From assembly GCA_947382415.1 (NCBI GenBank), contig CANCYO010000018.1, positions 1 through 47,511 of the forward strand: 47,511 nt of DNA. Reading direction: 5' to 3'. A program made the translations under genes and the position numbers. Positions within the stretch are counted from its first letter, which is position 1. Every line of letters starts with the position of its first letter. The notes beneath the pieces are model-generated. The model ran no database searches. It was not told the DNA's origin and saw nothing but the letters and a program-made list of their open reading frames with translations. Positions 24,491-33,286 of this stretch are shown in pieces. Source of the stretch: an uncultured Lachnospiraceae bacterium. GTDB lineage: Bacteria; Bacillota; Clostridia; Lachnospirales; Lachnospiraceae.

Positions 24491-27400
24491 GAGTATGTGG
24501 CCGCTGTTTTTTCTGGCAGCGGTTCCGGTGATCATAATTTTATATTTGCTGAAGCCTAAGGGTCTGGACTATCGGATCTCGTCTAATCTGCTCTGGAAGA
24601 AGCTGTTGAAGAATGAGCAGTCCAGGACCTTTTTTGAAAAGTTTGTCCACAATATCCTGATGTATCTGCAGATCCTGACTGTGGCGTTGTTAGTGGTGGC
24701 TTTGATGTCGCCCTTTATCAGGACGGACGGCCGCGGAGGCGGGAGAAAGGTATTGCTTTTGGATACCAGCGGAAGTATGCAGCATGTAGGCGTCTCGGGA
24801 AAGAGCCGCCTGGAGGAGGCGGTGGAGCAGGCCTGCGAGTATGTGCGTACTGCGGAGAATACCCGATTTTCCATCGTGACGGCTGATGCTGCAAACGTGA
24901 GGCTTCTGGCGGTGGATGTCTCGGATGCGGAGAGCCTGACGAAAACGCTGCGAAGTCTGGAATGCAGTGACAGCGGAGGAGATCTTGGGCTGGCGCAGGG
25001 AATTCTGGACACGCTTGCGGGAAATAACGCACAGGGGGCTGCGGGAGACGCTGCAGGGGGAGCTGCGGATAATGCTGCGGATCTTCTGGTGTATACTGAC
25101 GGCGCAGGGGCGGAGGTCTTCGGGGAACTGCGGGGCTTTGTCCATAAAGAGCTTCATGTGGTGGGTGAGGCTGTATCCAATGTGGCCAATGAGTATACGG
25201 TCTTTGCGGGACGCGAGGATGGGCTATATGATGTGATGGTGAGTGTGTCCAATTACAGTGACGCAGAGGCTTCCTTTGATATCAGTCTGTATGACGAGGG
25301 AGAAAAGCTCATGGCCCTGTCCCGGATGCGGCTTGCCCCTTCGGAGGGGAAGGTCTGCCTCTTTGAGGGAGTGGACTGGCAGGGGCAGACGCTCACTTCC
25401 CGTCTGGGCGGGATCGTGTTTTCGGGTTCGGCTTTTGCCCCCGATCATGGAAGCGGGGCGGCAGAAGGGGACAGTCTGGCCGGGGACAATGTCTCCCGTG
25501 CGGTGAAGAGCCGGGAAAATCTGATAGAGGGATTGCTGGTGGGAGAGGGCAACACCTTTATCGAGAAGGCCTATCAGGCTGTGACGGGGCAGAGCATTAC
25601 CAAAGCGAAGACGGACGGGGCGTTGCAGGCGGATAAAGATCCGGCTGCGGGTGCGGAATCCGGCGCATACAATGTAGCAATCTACGACGCGGGATGTCTG
25701 CCCGAAGCCCCGGCGGGGAACCGGCTGATCTTCGCCGGAGCGGGAAACGTCTACTCCGGTGTAACCGAGACTTTGGAAAATGTGGTACTGGACATGACGG
25801 ACTGTGATCTGACTTCGGGTCTGTCCGGTTTTACCGTGGGGGTGAATAAGGCTTATTGCTTTGCGCTGCCGGAAGGGGCGGAGAGCTTTTTGGAGTACGA
25901 CGGAAAATGTGTGGGGTATTATGGCGAGACGGATGGCGTAAGAGAGGTTGTGGTGGGCTTTGACATCCGGGAGTCGGACTTTCCGCTCAGGGCTGAATTT
26001 CCGGTTTTTCTGGCCAATGCCATGATTTATCTGTCGGACACCTCCTGGCTTGCCTCGAATGTCTACTATGCGGGGGAGGAGATCGCCCTGCAGCCCTGGG
26101 CGGAGGCTGACAGGGAGCGGTTTGAGAGCCGTCCCGGCAAAGCAGGGTTGTATCAGATCGGAAATGAGGAGTATCAGGAGCCCTATGTGGTGCGATTTCA
26201 GACTGCCACGGAGTCTGACGGACGGGCAGAAGCTTTGTCGGTGGCGGATTCGGATGGATTGCAGGTACAAAAAGTCAAGCGGACGCTGCGGAACCTGTTT
26301 TTGGTGCTGGCATTGCTCCTGCTGGTGATCGAGTGGATCGTTTATGTGCGTCAGATGCGTTATCGGGGGAAATTTTACCTGATTGTGAGAGGTGCGGTGT
26401 TTGTGTGTGTGTTGCTTGCGCTTTTTGGCATACGGTTCCACAGGGGCAGCAGCCGCACGGCCACGGTATTTGTGGTGGATATCTCCAACAGCAATGAGGC
26501 GCATCTGGAGGAGGTTGAGAAGTATCTGCGGGAGACCGTGGAGAAGATGCCGTCGGGGAATGTCTATGGCATTGTGACTTTCGGGAAGAATGCGTTGGTG
26601 GAGCAGTTTTTGACTGCGGAGAAGAGCTATGGCGGTCTGATGACACTGCCGGAGAAGACAGCCACAAATTTTGAGGATGCGCTTTCCAAGGCTCTGACAT
26701 TGATTCCGGGGGAATACAGCGGGAGGATCGTGGTGCTCACGGACGGTAGGGAGACCAGAGGGGATATCCGCAATATGGCACAGGCTCTGTCCGCGAGCCG
26801 GGCTGAGTTGCTGACGCTGCTGTATGAGAATGAGGAGACGCCGGACGCCTATATCGATCAGGTGACGCTGCCGGCCTATCTGCACCCGGGGGATAAGTAT
26901 TCGGCCACAGTGCTGGTGGAGAGCAATTATGACACGGACGCAGTCATAACGCTTTTCAGGGGAAGCAGACAGCAGTTGGCCAGTCAGGTACATTTGAACA
27001 AGGGAAGCAATCGCTTTGTGTTCGGGGCACAGGTGGAGGAGAATGCGGACAGCGGTTCCATGGAGGGCTTGAGGGTACAGGTACAGGCGCAGGGAGATAC
27101 CTGCCCGGAAAATGACACGTTCAGCGCCTACTCTGTGGTGGAGGCTGTGCCGCGGGTGCTTGTGATCTCCGGTAAAAATGCCAATGTGTCAGCTTTTACT
27201 TCGGTGCTGAACGCGGCGGGCTGCGATTACAGCGCGGTCTCTGCGCTGAATGCGCCCGACAGCATCAATGCCATGCTGGATTATAAAGCTATGATTCTGG
27301 TGAACACTTATATAGATGATCTGCCAGGAGGCTTCCTGGAGAATCTGGAGACTTATGTGAAGGATTATGGCTGTGGTTTCATCTGCTGCGGCGGAGAGGA

Positions 27401-29135
27401 CAGCTTTGCGCTGGGCGGATATCGGGACACCGTACTGGAGACTGTGCTGCCGGTGGATATGCAGCTTCGGAGCGTGAACGAGTCTCCCTCCATGGCCATG
27501 GTCATGGTTATCGATCACTCCGGCAGTATGCTCAGTGAGGCGGATGCTTCCGGCGCCAGCAATCTGGACGTGGCTATCAAGGCGGCTACGGTGGCTGTGG
27601 ATAATCTGGAAGACAAGGATTTTGTGGGCGTATTGACCTTTGACGATCAGTATGAGTGGCAGGTGGAGCTTCAGCAGGCTGAGGATAAGCCTGCCATCAA
27701 GGAGGAGATCAGGAAGATCAGCGAGGGTGGCGGAACCACCATCAAACCGGCGTTAAAGGAGGCGTATGGGGCTCTGGCAAAGAGCGAGGCGTCCGTGAAG
27801 CATGTGGTGCTGCTTACCGACGGTATGGGAGAAACCGATGATTTCAGGGATGTGATCAATGACTATACGGGGGGAGGCATCACCCTCTCCACGGTTGCGG
27901 TGGGAAGCGGGTCGGACACGCGGCTTCTGGAACGTCTGGCGGACAACTGCGGCGGCAGATATTATTATTCTGATCTCTCCAGCGATCTTCCCAGAATTTT
28001 TGCGCAGGAGGTCTTTTTGGGCGGGGACAGCTATATTCAGAACGGTGTGTTCGGACTGGCTGTGCAGAGGGGACATGAGCTGACGGCCAATCTGTTTTCG
28101 GAAGGATGGCCTGCGATTTACGGATATATTTCGGCCACGCCTAAGACTGCTTCCAGTCCGGTCATCACGGCTGCCGAGAAGGATGATCCGATCCTCACCG
28201 TGTGGCAGTATGGACTGGGCAGAACCGCGGCGTGGAACAGCGACGTCACCGGGGAGTGGAGCGGCGCTTTTTCAGGACAGGAGGATTATGTCCAGCTCTG
28301 GAAGCGGATCGTGGACTATTCCACCGGAAATGTCAACATGGGTGAGGACAATGTGAACGTGGTGACGGTGGGTGAGTTTACCAATGTGGTCTATCAGACG
28401 CAGAACTATGGCGGTGAGACGGAGATTCTGGTGACGGCTATCGATCCTCAGGGGGAGAGCAGCGAGGTGAAGCTTCACGCTACGGCTCCGGGCAGATATG
28501 AGGCGGAGCTTTCCACGCCTCTGACGGGCCTGTATCATTATAATATACGCCGGACTGAGGGCGGAGAGATTCAAAGCTATATGACTACGGCCGCTGCCGT
28601 TCAGTTTTCGGATGAATATAAGTTTGACGTGAGTCCGGCCTCCTGGCTGCATTTTGTGGAGCAGTACGGACGGGTCATCACGGAGCAGGAGCCGGTCTGG
28701 AGCCGTATCAACACGGGGGCCAGAGAGAGCTATCCTCTGACCAACTGGCTGTTAGGGCTTGCGGTCTGCCTTTTCCTTATGGATGTGACCATGCGCCGGT
28801 TTCAGTATGTGCCTGCATGGAGATTTGGGCGGGGCGACAAGAGAAAGGCTGGTACTCAGGGGCAGGAGGCAGGACCGTCAAATCTGAATGGCACAGAGGG
28901 CACCGTGGGCGGAGGAGTAGTCTCAGGCAGAGAGGCTGAGGCAGACGGGGCTGAGACAGGCAGGGCTGCCGGAAATGCGGGTGAGAAGCCGGAGAAAGCC
29001 GGGAAGGCTGGCAAGACTGGCAAGTCAAAGCGCGCCGGAAAGACCGGACGTGCCGGAAAAACCGCGGGGGCACAGCAGACGCTGGATACTTCCCAGTTAT
29101 TGAAGAAGAAGGACGACAGGAACGGTTCGGTTTAA
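24480..29135 (+). CDS. giant BatA-like membrane protein with three vWA MIDAS motifs (apparent fusion)
   Basis: 1551 residues. Part one (about 1-600) looks like BatA: N-terminal helices (MWPLFFLAAVPVIIILYLL and ILTVALLVVALMS), vWA motif DTSGS at Asp95, then beta domains. Two helices near 605-650 open part two, with MIDAS-like DISNS at Asp667, strand-rich domains, a class I amidotransferase-like block at about 895-1000 (VPRVLVISGKNANV, YGCGFICCGGEDSF) and a third, canonical vWA, DHSGS at Asp1012 with LLTDGMGETDD. A final helix lies near 1420-1437, then a Lys/Gly/Ala-rich basic tail of about 110 residues. Related genomes usually encode such halves as separate genes, so this looks like a fusion. 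It ends the operon; role in the envelope is inferred. Confidence 0.85.
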   Translation: MIFESMWPLFFLAAVPVIIILYLLKPKGLDYRISSNLLWKKLLKNEQSRTFFEKFVHNILMYLQILTVALLVVALMSPFIRTDGRGGGRKVLLLDTSGSMQHVGVSGKSRLEEAVEQACEYVRTAENTRFSIVTADAANVRLLAVDVSDAESLTKTLRSLECSDSGGDLGLAQGILDTLAGNNAQGAAGDAAGGAADNAADLLVYTDGAGAEVFGELRGFVHKELHVVGEAVSNVANEYTVFAGREDGLYDVMVSVSNYSDAEASFDISLYDEGEKLMALSRMRLAPSEGKVCLFEGVDWQGQTLTSRLGGIVFSGSAFAPDHGSGAAEGDSLAGDNVSRAVKSRENLIEGLLVGEGNTFIEKAYQAVTGQSITKAKTDGALQADKDPAAGAESGAYNVAIYDAGCLPEAPAGNRLIFAGAGNVYSGVTETLENVVLDMTDCDLTSGLSGFTVGVNKAYCFALPEGAESFLEYDGKCVGYYGETDGVREVVVGFDIRESDFPLRAEFPVFLANAMIYLSDTSWLASNVYYAGEEIALQPWAEADRERFESRPGKAGLYQIGNEEYQEPYVVRFQTATESDGRAEALSVADSDGLQVQKVKRTLRNLFLVLALLLLVIEWIVYVRQMRYRGKFYLIVRGAVFVCVLLALFGIRFHRGSSRTATVFVVDISNSNEAHLEEVEKYLRETVEKMPSGNVYGIVTFGKNALVEQFLTAEKSYGGLMTLPEKTATNFEDALSKALTLIPGEYSGRIVVLTDGRETRGDIRNMAQALSASRAELLTLLYENEETPDAYIDQVTLPAYLHPGDKYSATVLVESNYDTDAVITLFRGSRQQLASQVHLNKGSNRFVFGAQVEENADSGSMEGLRVQVQAQGDTCPENDTFSAYSVVEAVPRVLVISGKNANVSAFTSVLNAAGCDYSAVSALNAPDSINAMLDYKAMILVNTYIDDLPGGFLENLETYVKDYGCGFICCGGEDSFALGGYRDTVLETVLPVDMQLRSVNESPSMAMVMVIDHSGSMLSEADASGASNLDVAIKAATVAVDNLEDKDFVGVLTFDDQYEWQVELQQAEDKPAIKEEIRKISEGGGTTIKPALKEAYGALAKSEASVKHVVLLTDGMGETDDFRDVINDYTGGGITLSTVAVGSGSDTRLLERLADNCGGRYYYSDLSSDLPRIFAQEVFLGGDSYIQNGVFGLAVQRGHELTANLFSEGWPAIYGYISATPKTASSPVITAAEKDDPILTVWQYGLGRTAAWNSDVTGEWSGAFSGQEDYVQLWKRIVDYSTGNVNMGEDNVNVVTVGEFTNVVYQTQNYGGETEILVTAIDPQGESSEVKLHATAPGRYEAELSTPLTGLYHYNIRRTEGGEIQSYMTTAAAVQFSDEYKFDVSPASWLHFVEQYGRVITEQEPVWSRINTGARESYPLTNWLLGLAVCLFLMDVTMRRFQYVPAWRFGRGDKRKAGTQGQEAGPSNLNGTEGTVGGGVVSGREAEADGAETGRAAGNAGEKPEKAGKAGKTGKSKRAGKTGRAGKTAGAQQTLDTSQLLKKKDDRNGSV

Positions 29136-29543
29136 CAGTGCTATGATTTTCACAGGATGAATGTTACCGTGTTGGAGAAAAAGGATATTCCGAAAATGTG
29201 ATATGTTGTGAACTGTAGAGGTAGTCATTTCCGTAAATCGCTGTATTTTAGTGGAAATGTGCATCTGCTAAAATATACATATGCGGCTGATTCATTTGTG
29301 GTAAATGGAAATTTGCAGATGTTGCGGTAAGGAAAGAGGATGTGACAGAGCAGCTTAAATCCTATGACTGGCTGTGCTGACTTCAATATATGCTCTTTAG
29401 TATGAAGTCCTATACGGAGGTCGATGACGGACTTTGTAAAGATCAGCAAAGGGGAATGTCCTGCACTTTTGACAGGAACAGGTATGTTTTGTCAGTATGA
29501 AATCAGTCGAAAAATTGGATAAGAAAAGGAGACGGAGCAGTTC
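29136..29543 (+). other. AT-rich intergenic region with a possible short ORF
   Basis: A 408-bp gap of lower GC than its left neighbour. It holds a 32-codon frame at 29424-29522 (MTDFVKISKGECPALLTG...) with GGAGG at 29416-29420, too close to its ATG to be convincing. No terminator after the vWA gene was identified. The segment may be debris of an insertion event. Confidence 0.5.
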
Positions 29544-30173
29544 ATGGTAAATACGAAACGAGAGATTGAAGCAGAGTGCTTTTTGCCACAGGCAGAGAAT
29601 GAAGGGCAAAGATATGGCAGAAACAAGCATACAGCGATAAACCATACATATATTAACAGTGGCAGTTACCGAAGAAAGTTTGATTTTATTTCCGATTCGT
29701 CTGAGTTGAACCGTCTCATATTTCAACTTTCAAAAAGGATGTTGGAACATAGATCGGGAACAAAGTTTGAGGATATGTATTGGATTGATGCGGCGCATCA
29801 GACGGTGATAGCAGAGGAAACTGAGAGCTGTTCTGAAGAACAGATTGTATATTCAAACAGTATATGTTCCAAAATATCAAAGTATGATAATCTGATTACG
29901 CTGCATTCTCATCCGAACAGTTACCCACCCAGTATCAATGATTTGAATTCCAATTTTATCAATCACTATGGCCTCGGCATTGTAGTCTGCCATGATGGTA
30001 AAATATTCAAATATGCTTCAAATCAGGAAATACGGGAAGACTATTATATGATGGTTGTTGAAAAATATCTGAAAAAAGGCTATAATGAATACGAAGCACA
30101 GATAGGGGCTCTTATGGAATTAGTCGCGAAGTTCGATATTATGGTAAAGGAGGTAACAGAGGATGGTATGTGA
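29544..30173 (+). CDS. JAB/MPN-like metalloprotease-related protein
   Basis: 209 residues, AAAGGAGA about 13 nt before ATG 29544. The segment NLITLHSHPNSYPPSINDLN has the JAMM-like order His-x-His-Pro ... Ser-x-x-Asp, followed by GLGIVVCHDGKIFKY, the usual closing strands of JAB domains. EDMYWID could hold the catalytic Glu. One fewer residue separates His and Ser than in RadC or AMSH, a spacing seen in related phage and toxin JAB proteins. The N-terminal NHTYINSGSYRRKFD resembles the start of C-terminal modules of phage head morphogenesis proteins. AT-rich, so possibly acquired. Overlaps the 54-codon gene by 11 bp. Protease or deamidase-like activity is inferred. Confidence 0.65.
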   Translation: MVNTKREIEAECFLPQAENEGQRYGRNKHTAINHTYINSGSYRRKFDFISDSSELNRLIFQLSKRMLEHRSGTKFEDMYWIDAAHQTVIAEETESCSEEQIVYSNSICSKISKYDNLITLHSHPNSYPPSINDLNSNFINHYGLGIVVCHDGKIFKYASNQEIREDYYMMVVEKYLKKGYNEYEAQIGALMELVAKFDIMVKEVTEDGM

Positions 30174-30327
30174 AAACGATATTCTGGAGATTCCTGAAAA
30201 ATATAAAAAAATGTCTGAAGAAGAATTAGATAAGGAAATAGAAAGGCTTTATGAAACCATGAAAGACCAAAACAGAGGTGAGGTAAGAGAGAAGGTTGCA
30301 AAGCTGCCTGTGAAAATTTCCTTTTAA
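30163..30327 (+). CDS. 54-residue partner protein of the JAB-like gene
   Basis: ATG 30163 overlaps the end of the JAB-like gene, with an excellent AAAGGAGG at about 30146-30153 and 9-nt spacing. The product is charged and helical: EKYKKMSEEELDKEIERLYETMK, then VREKVAKLPVKISF at the end. No membrane segment. The coupling and strong ribosome site argue for a real gene, perhaps a regulator, inhibitor or structural partner of the JAB-like protein. Confidence 0.65.
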   Translation: MVCENDILEIPEKYKKMSEEELDKEIERLYETMKDQNRGEVREKVAKLPVKISF

Positions 30328-30736
30328 AGATTGTTGCCCCGATTTGATAAGAATGGGGGAATGGAAACAACCTACACACTGATTAGAAAATAGTATAGTT
30401 TTAGATTTGCTATCGAATATGTAGAAATACAACTCATTAATGGACTAATTTTTATTAAAAATTTACAAACACACTAGACAATATTTCTCTGATGAAGTGG
30501 ATGGGGATATATAAATAAAAAGCCGATGGTTTTGGAAGTGTACTGGACATATTGTATGTTTAGTGCATTTTTTGTTTGGAAAGGAGTTTTTATGAAATGA
30601 TCAAATGAAAAATTCGGAAAGAGTAGCGATGGTATGGCTCGCATACAATCAGCGAGACAGCCAAAACTTTCTCGCTGAAAAAGTCTGACTATATGGATAT
30701 ATCTTCATAGCCGGCCTGTTGTGCATCTGAATCGTT
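30328..30736. other. AT-rich intergenic region, probable remnant DNA
   Basis: A 409-bp gap between the JAB unit and the convergent pectinesterase gene. It contains a GGAAAGGAG followed by ATGAAATGA (an immediate stop), and a 27-codon frame at 30605-30688 (MKNSERVAMVWLAYNQRD...), which look like a decayed gene start. No clear terminator or promoter. Confidence 0.45.
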
Positions 30737-31825
30737 CTACTGTACATCCCCGGGCATCCAGCCGTCCAGCACCTGTTCCATGGTGTATTTCGCGGCCTGC
30801 TCTGCTGTGAGCTGGTGGGAAAAATCAGCTCTTTTGTCCGGGGCAGCTCCCGGGCCTGTGGAGTCGTATTCTGCATAGAAGAAATGATCGTGGGGCTTGT
30901 TCCAGTCTTTCCAGCCCAGCGGATGAATATGTTCGCCCAGCTCGCACTGTAAAAATACGGTCTTGGCAAATTCCCGCCAGGGTCTGCCCAGGTAAACAGT
31001 GTGGGGAGGGCAGTCGCTGGTGAGTCTGCAGGCGTGAAAGACATAGCCGTAGGGAATCTCCTCGAAGGTAGAGGCGGCGGTCACATAGCCGTAGACAACC
31101 TCCTCGTCGGGGCTTTTGGGCGGCTCACGGTCTTCGGGCATCTTGGAATAGATCTCGCAGTCCTCGAACCATGCGGTGGCGCTGCCGAAGATAAAGTCCA
31201 CATCTCCCTGGATAAAGCAGTGACGGTAGAGATGGCGGCCCATCACACGGGGCCTGTACTCGCCGGGGCCTCTGAAGCCGCCGGGCTTGGCCTCTTTCAG
31301 GGGAAGTGGAGCGGTGAAAAGTGTGTCCTGGCTCCCGATGAAACGGCAGTTCTCAAAATAGCAGCGGTCGGCATCCACATAGAGGGCCAGAGCCTGACCT
31401 ACGGTGTGGCCGAATCCGGCGTCGTTTTGGAATGTGATGTCTTTTGCCGTAAAGTCGGGGGCGTCGATGCGCACGGAGGCCGTGCGGAAGGTTCCGCGCT
31501 TTTCTCCGTTTTCCAGTTCCTCAAAAGCTCCCTGTCCGTAGACAAGAACGGTTTCCTGACCTTCGCCGATCATAGTGACTTTGGGCCTTGCCACAAGGAG
31601 TTTCTCGCGGTAGATGCCTGCGCCAATGTATAAGGTGACGGGTACGGCGTCGAGATCCGGAGCGGGAAAAGTCTTGTCCTGAGACAGGGTGTCCGCGGTC
31701 GCTTCGGGCAGCGGAGCCAGCCGGTCCATGGCCTCCAGAGCTTCCGCCACCGTGGAGAAACAGTGGGCGTCCTCAGGGTGATCTTTCCAATTGATATAGA
31801 GTGCGAGAGGTTTGTCTGTCTGCAT
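30737..31825 (-). CDS. pectin methylesterase (CE8)
   Basis: Removes methyl groups from homogalacturonan. 362 residues with all CE8 blocks: GQALAL, GSQDTLF (catalytic Asp), GDVDFIFG (second Asp) and YLGRPWREF (Arg). The N-terminal about 60 residues are family-typical (YINWKDHPEDAHCFSTVAEAL, VTLYIGAGIYREKL). There is no signal peptide, which matches the cytoplasmic GH28 enzyme of this window and implies imported methylated oligogalacturonides. AGGAGG precedes ATG 31825. It lies 75 bp behind the HD-GYP gene on the same strand. Confidence 0.93.
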   Translation of the reverse strand: MQTDKPLALYINWKDHPEDAHCFSTVAEALEAMDRLAPLPEATADTLSQDKTFPAPDLDAVPVTLYIGAGIYREKLLVARPKVTMIGEGQETVLVYGQGAFEELENGEKRGTFRTASVRIDAPDFTAKDITFQNDAGFGHTVGQALALYVDADRCYFENCRFIGSQDTLFTAPLPLKEAKPGGFRGPGEYRPRVMGRHLYRHCFIQGDVDFIFGSATAWFEDCEIYSKMPEDREPPKSPDEEVVYGYVTAASTFEEIPYGYVFHACRLTSDCPPHTVYLGRPWREFAKTVFLQCELGEHIHPLGWKDWNKPHDHFFYAEYDSTGPGAAPDKRADFSHQLTAEQAAKYTMEQVLDGWMPGDVQ

Positions 31826-31900
31826 GGGATTAATCCTCCTTGTAATATTTTCCGGTCAGCATTATTGAGTGCGCCGGATTCTTTTGTATTTACAATAGAT

Positions 31901-32986
31901 TTATAACAATTCCTCGATGGTCAGATCGGGGCGTTCCGCTAGATTGATATAAGTCTCGCCGCACTTTACCATGGGACGGGAGAGCTTGTCGCGGTTGATG
32001 TAGATGATCTCTCCCTGCTGGCCGTCGCTTAAGCGGCAGCGGTTCTGGAGATAGGTGTTGACCACGTTCTCCATAAAAGTCAGGAGAAATTTGGTGTCAT
32101 ACTTCTGAAGGCCATCCTGTTCCAGTATTTCGATGGCGCGGAAGGGGCATAAGGGGCCTCTGTAGACGCGGGCGGCCGTCATGGCCTCATAGACGTCCGC
32201 GATAGCCACCATGCGGGCATAAGGATCGTCTATCTGATCTCCTGTGAGCCGCATGGGATATCCGCTGCCGTCATTGCGCTCATGATGCATCAGGGCTGCG
32301 TTGCGGATATGATCGTCCACGTCCTGGGCCTGCAGCATCTGGTAGCCGGTGATGGGGTGTTTCTGCATCAGGGCAAATTCCTCAGTGTCCAGTTTGCCGG
32401 GCTTGGTGATGATGGCATGGGGGATCATGAGCTTGCCCACGTCGTGAAACAGCCCGCAGGCGGTGGCCAGCTCCACCTCTTCCGGTGAAAACTTCAGCCA
32501 TCCGGCCATGACATTACAGATCAACCCCACATTCATACTGTGGGTAAAGGTGGAATCATCATATTCGCGCAGATTCTGCAGCATATCCAGAATACCGATC
32601 TGGCCTTTCCCGTCTGCGATCATGTCTAGTGTGTTCTGCAGCAGCGTGTTGACATCCAGCTCGATATTGCGCTCCACCATATTGTTCAGGGCGTCCTGGA
32701 AGGAATCCACATTCAGCTCGTAGTCCGCCTTGAATTTTTTGAAGACGGGAGAATGCTGTATGCGCTCAAAATAAGAGATATCCGGTGTGTCAGCCTCTGC
32801 TGCCGTGTCCGCTTTAGTGGAAGCTTTCTCCACATAGACGGTAAGGACGCCGTACAGATCCAGCTTTGTGATTAAATTGTCGGTGAGCTTTGTCCCCTGG
32901 GACAGAATCAGCTTCCGGTCGTAGCTCAGAACATCCTCTGCCACGACCATGCCGGGGAGCAACTGCGGTGTAGAAAGTCTTTCCAT
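31901..32986 (-). CDS. HD-GYP domain phosphodiesterase
   Basis: 361 residues. The HD-GYP domain begins near THSMNVGLICNVMAGW, with LFHDVGKLMIP (metal-binding HD), HHERNDGSGYP (the HHExxDGxGYP signature), and RMVAIADVYEAMTA. The N-terminal about 120 residues (PGMVVAEDVLSYDRKLILSQGTKL) form the DUF3391-like module often attached to these proteins, without a receiver or membrane domain. The likely reaction is hydrolysis of cyclic di-GMP to pGpG or GMP. Translation starts at ATG 32986 with weak GAGG upstream. Confidence 0.92.
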   Translation of the reverse strand: MERLSTPQLLPGMVVAEDVLSYDRKLILSQGTKLTDNLITKLDLYGVLTVYVEKASTKADTAAEADTPDISYFERIQHSPVFKKFKADYELNVDSFQDALNNMVERNIELDVNTLLQNTLDMIADGKGQIGILDMLQNLREYDDSTFTHSMNVGLICNVMAGWLKFSPEEVELATACGLFHDVGKLMIPHAIITKPGKLDTEEFALMQKHPITGYQMLQAQDVDDHIRNAALMHHERNDGSGYPMRLTGDQIDDPYARMVAIADVYEAMTAARVYRGPLCPFRAIEILEQDGLQKYDTKFLLTFMENVVNTYLQNRCRLSDGQQGEIIYINRDKLSRPMVKCGETYINLAERPDLTIEELL

Positions 32987-33036
32987 AATAACAGCCTCGC
33001 ATTTATTGATGTATGTATTGTTATATTGTTAGTTTT

Positions 33037-33066
33037 ATTATACTTTTTCGGGGATTGGTATGTCAA
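33037..33066 (-). promoter_or_regulatory. promoter of the HD-GYP gene
   Basis: On the minus strand TTGACA (33061-33066), 18-bp spacer, TATAAT (33037-33042), both perfect hexamers. The leader is about 45 nt. Confidence 0.8.
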
Positions 33067-33146
33067 TTTGATTTTTTGTGTTTCAGCATATTTATACGGT
33101 TTATAATTTAGTTATAATTTGTTCATAGTTTCATGATAATGAATGG

Positions 33147-33175
33147 TTGAATCTGCGGGGCAAATCTGTTAAAAT
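33147..33175 (+). promoter_or_regulatory. promoter of secA
   Basis: TTGAAT at 33147-33152, 17-bp spacer, TAAAAT at 33170-33175. The leader of about 105 nt includes a short hairpin (GCAGAT...ATCTGC) but no SecM-like peptide was seen. Confidence 0.65.
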
Positions 33176-33286
33176 AGTTGGTAAGCTGTTTGCAGATTGA
33201 GCAGTTATCTGCGGCATACGGCAAATTCGCGCCGGCATGTGATGAAATACATGGGATAGGACGGCGCAGATTGGTAAGGAAATGAT

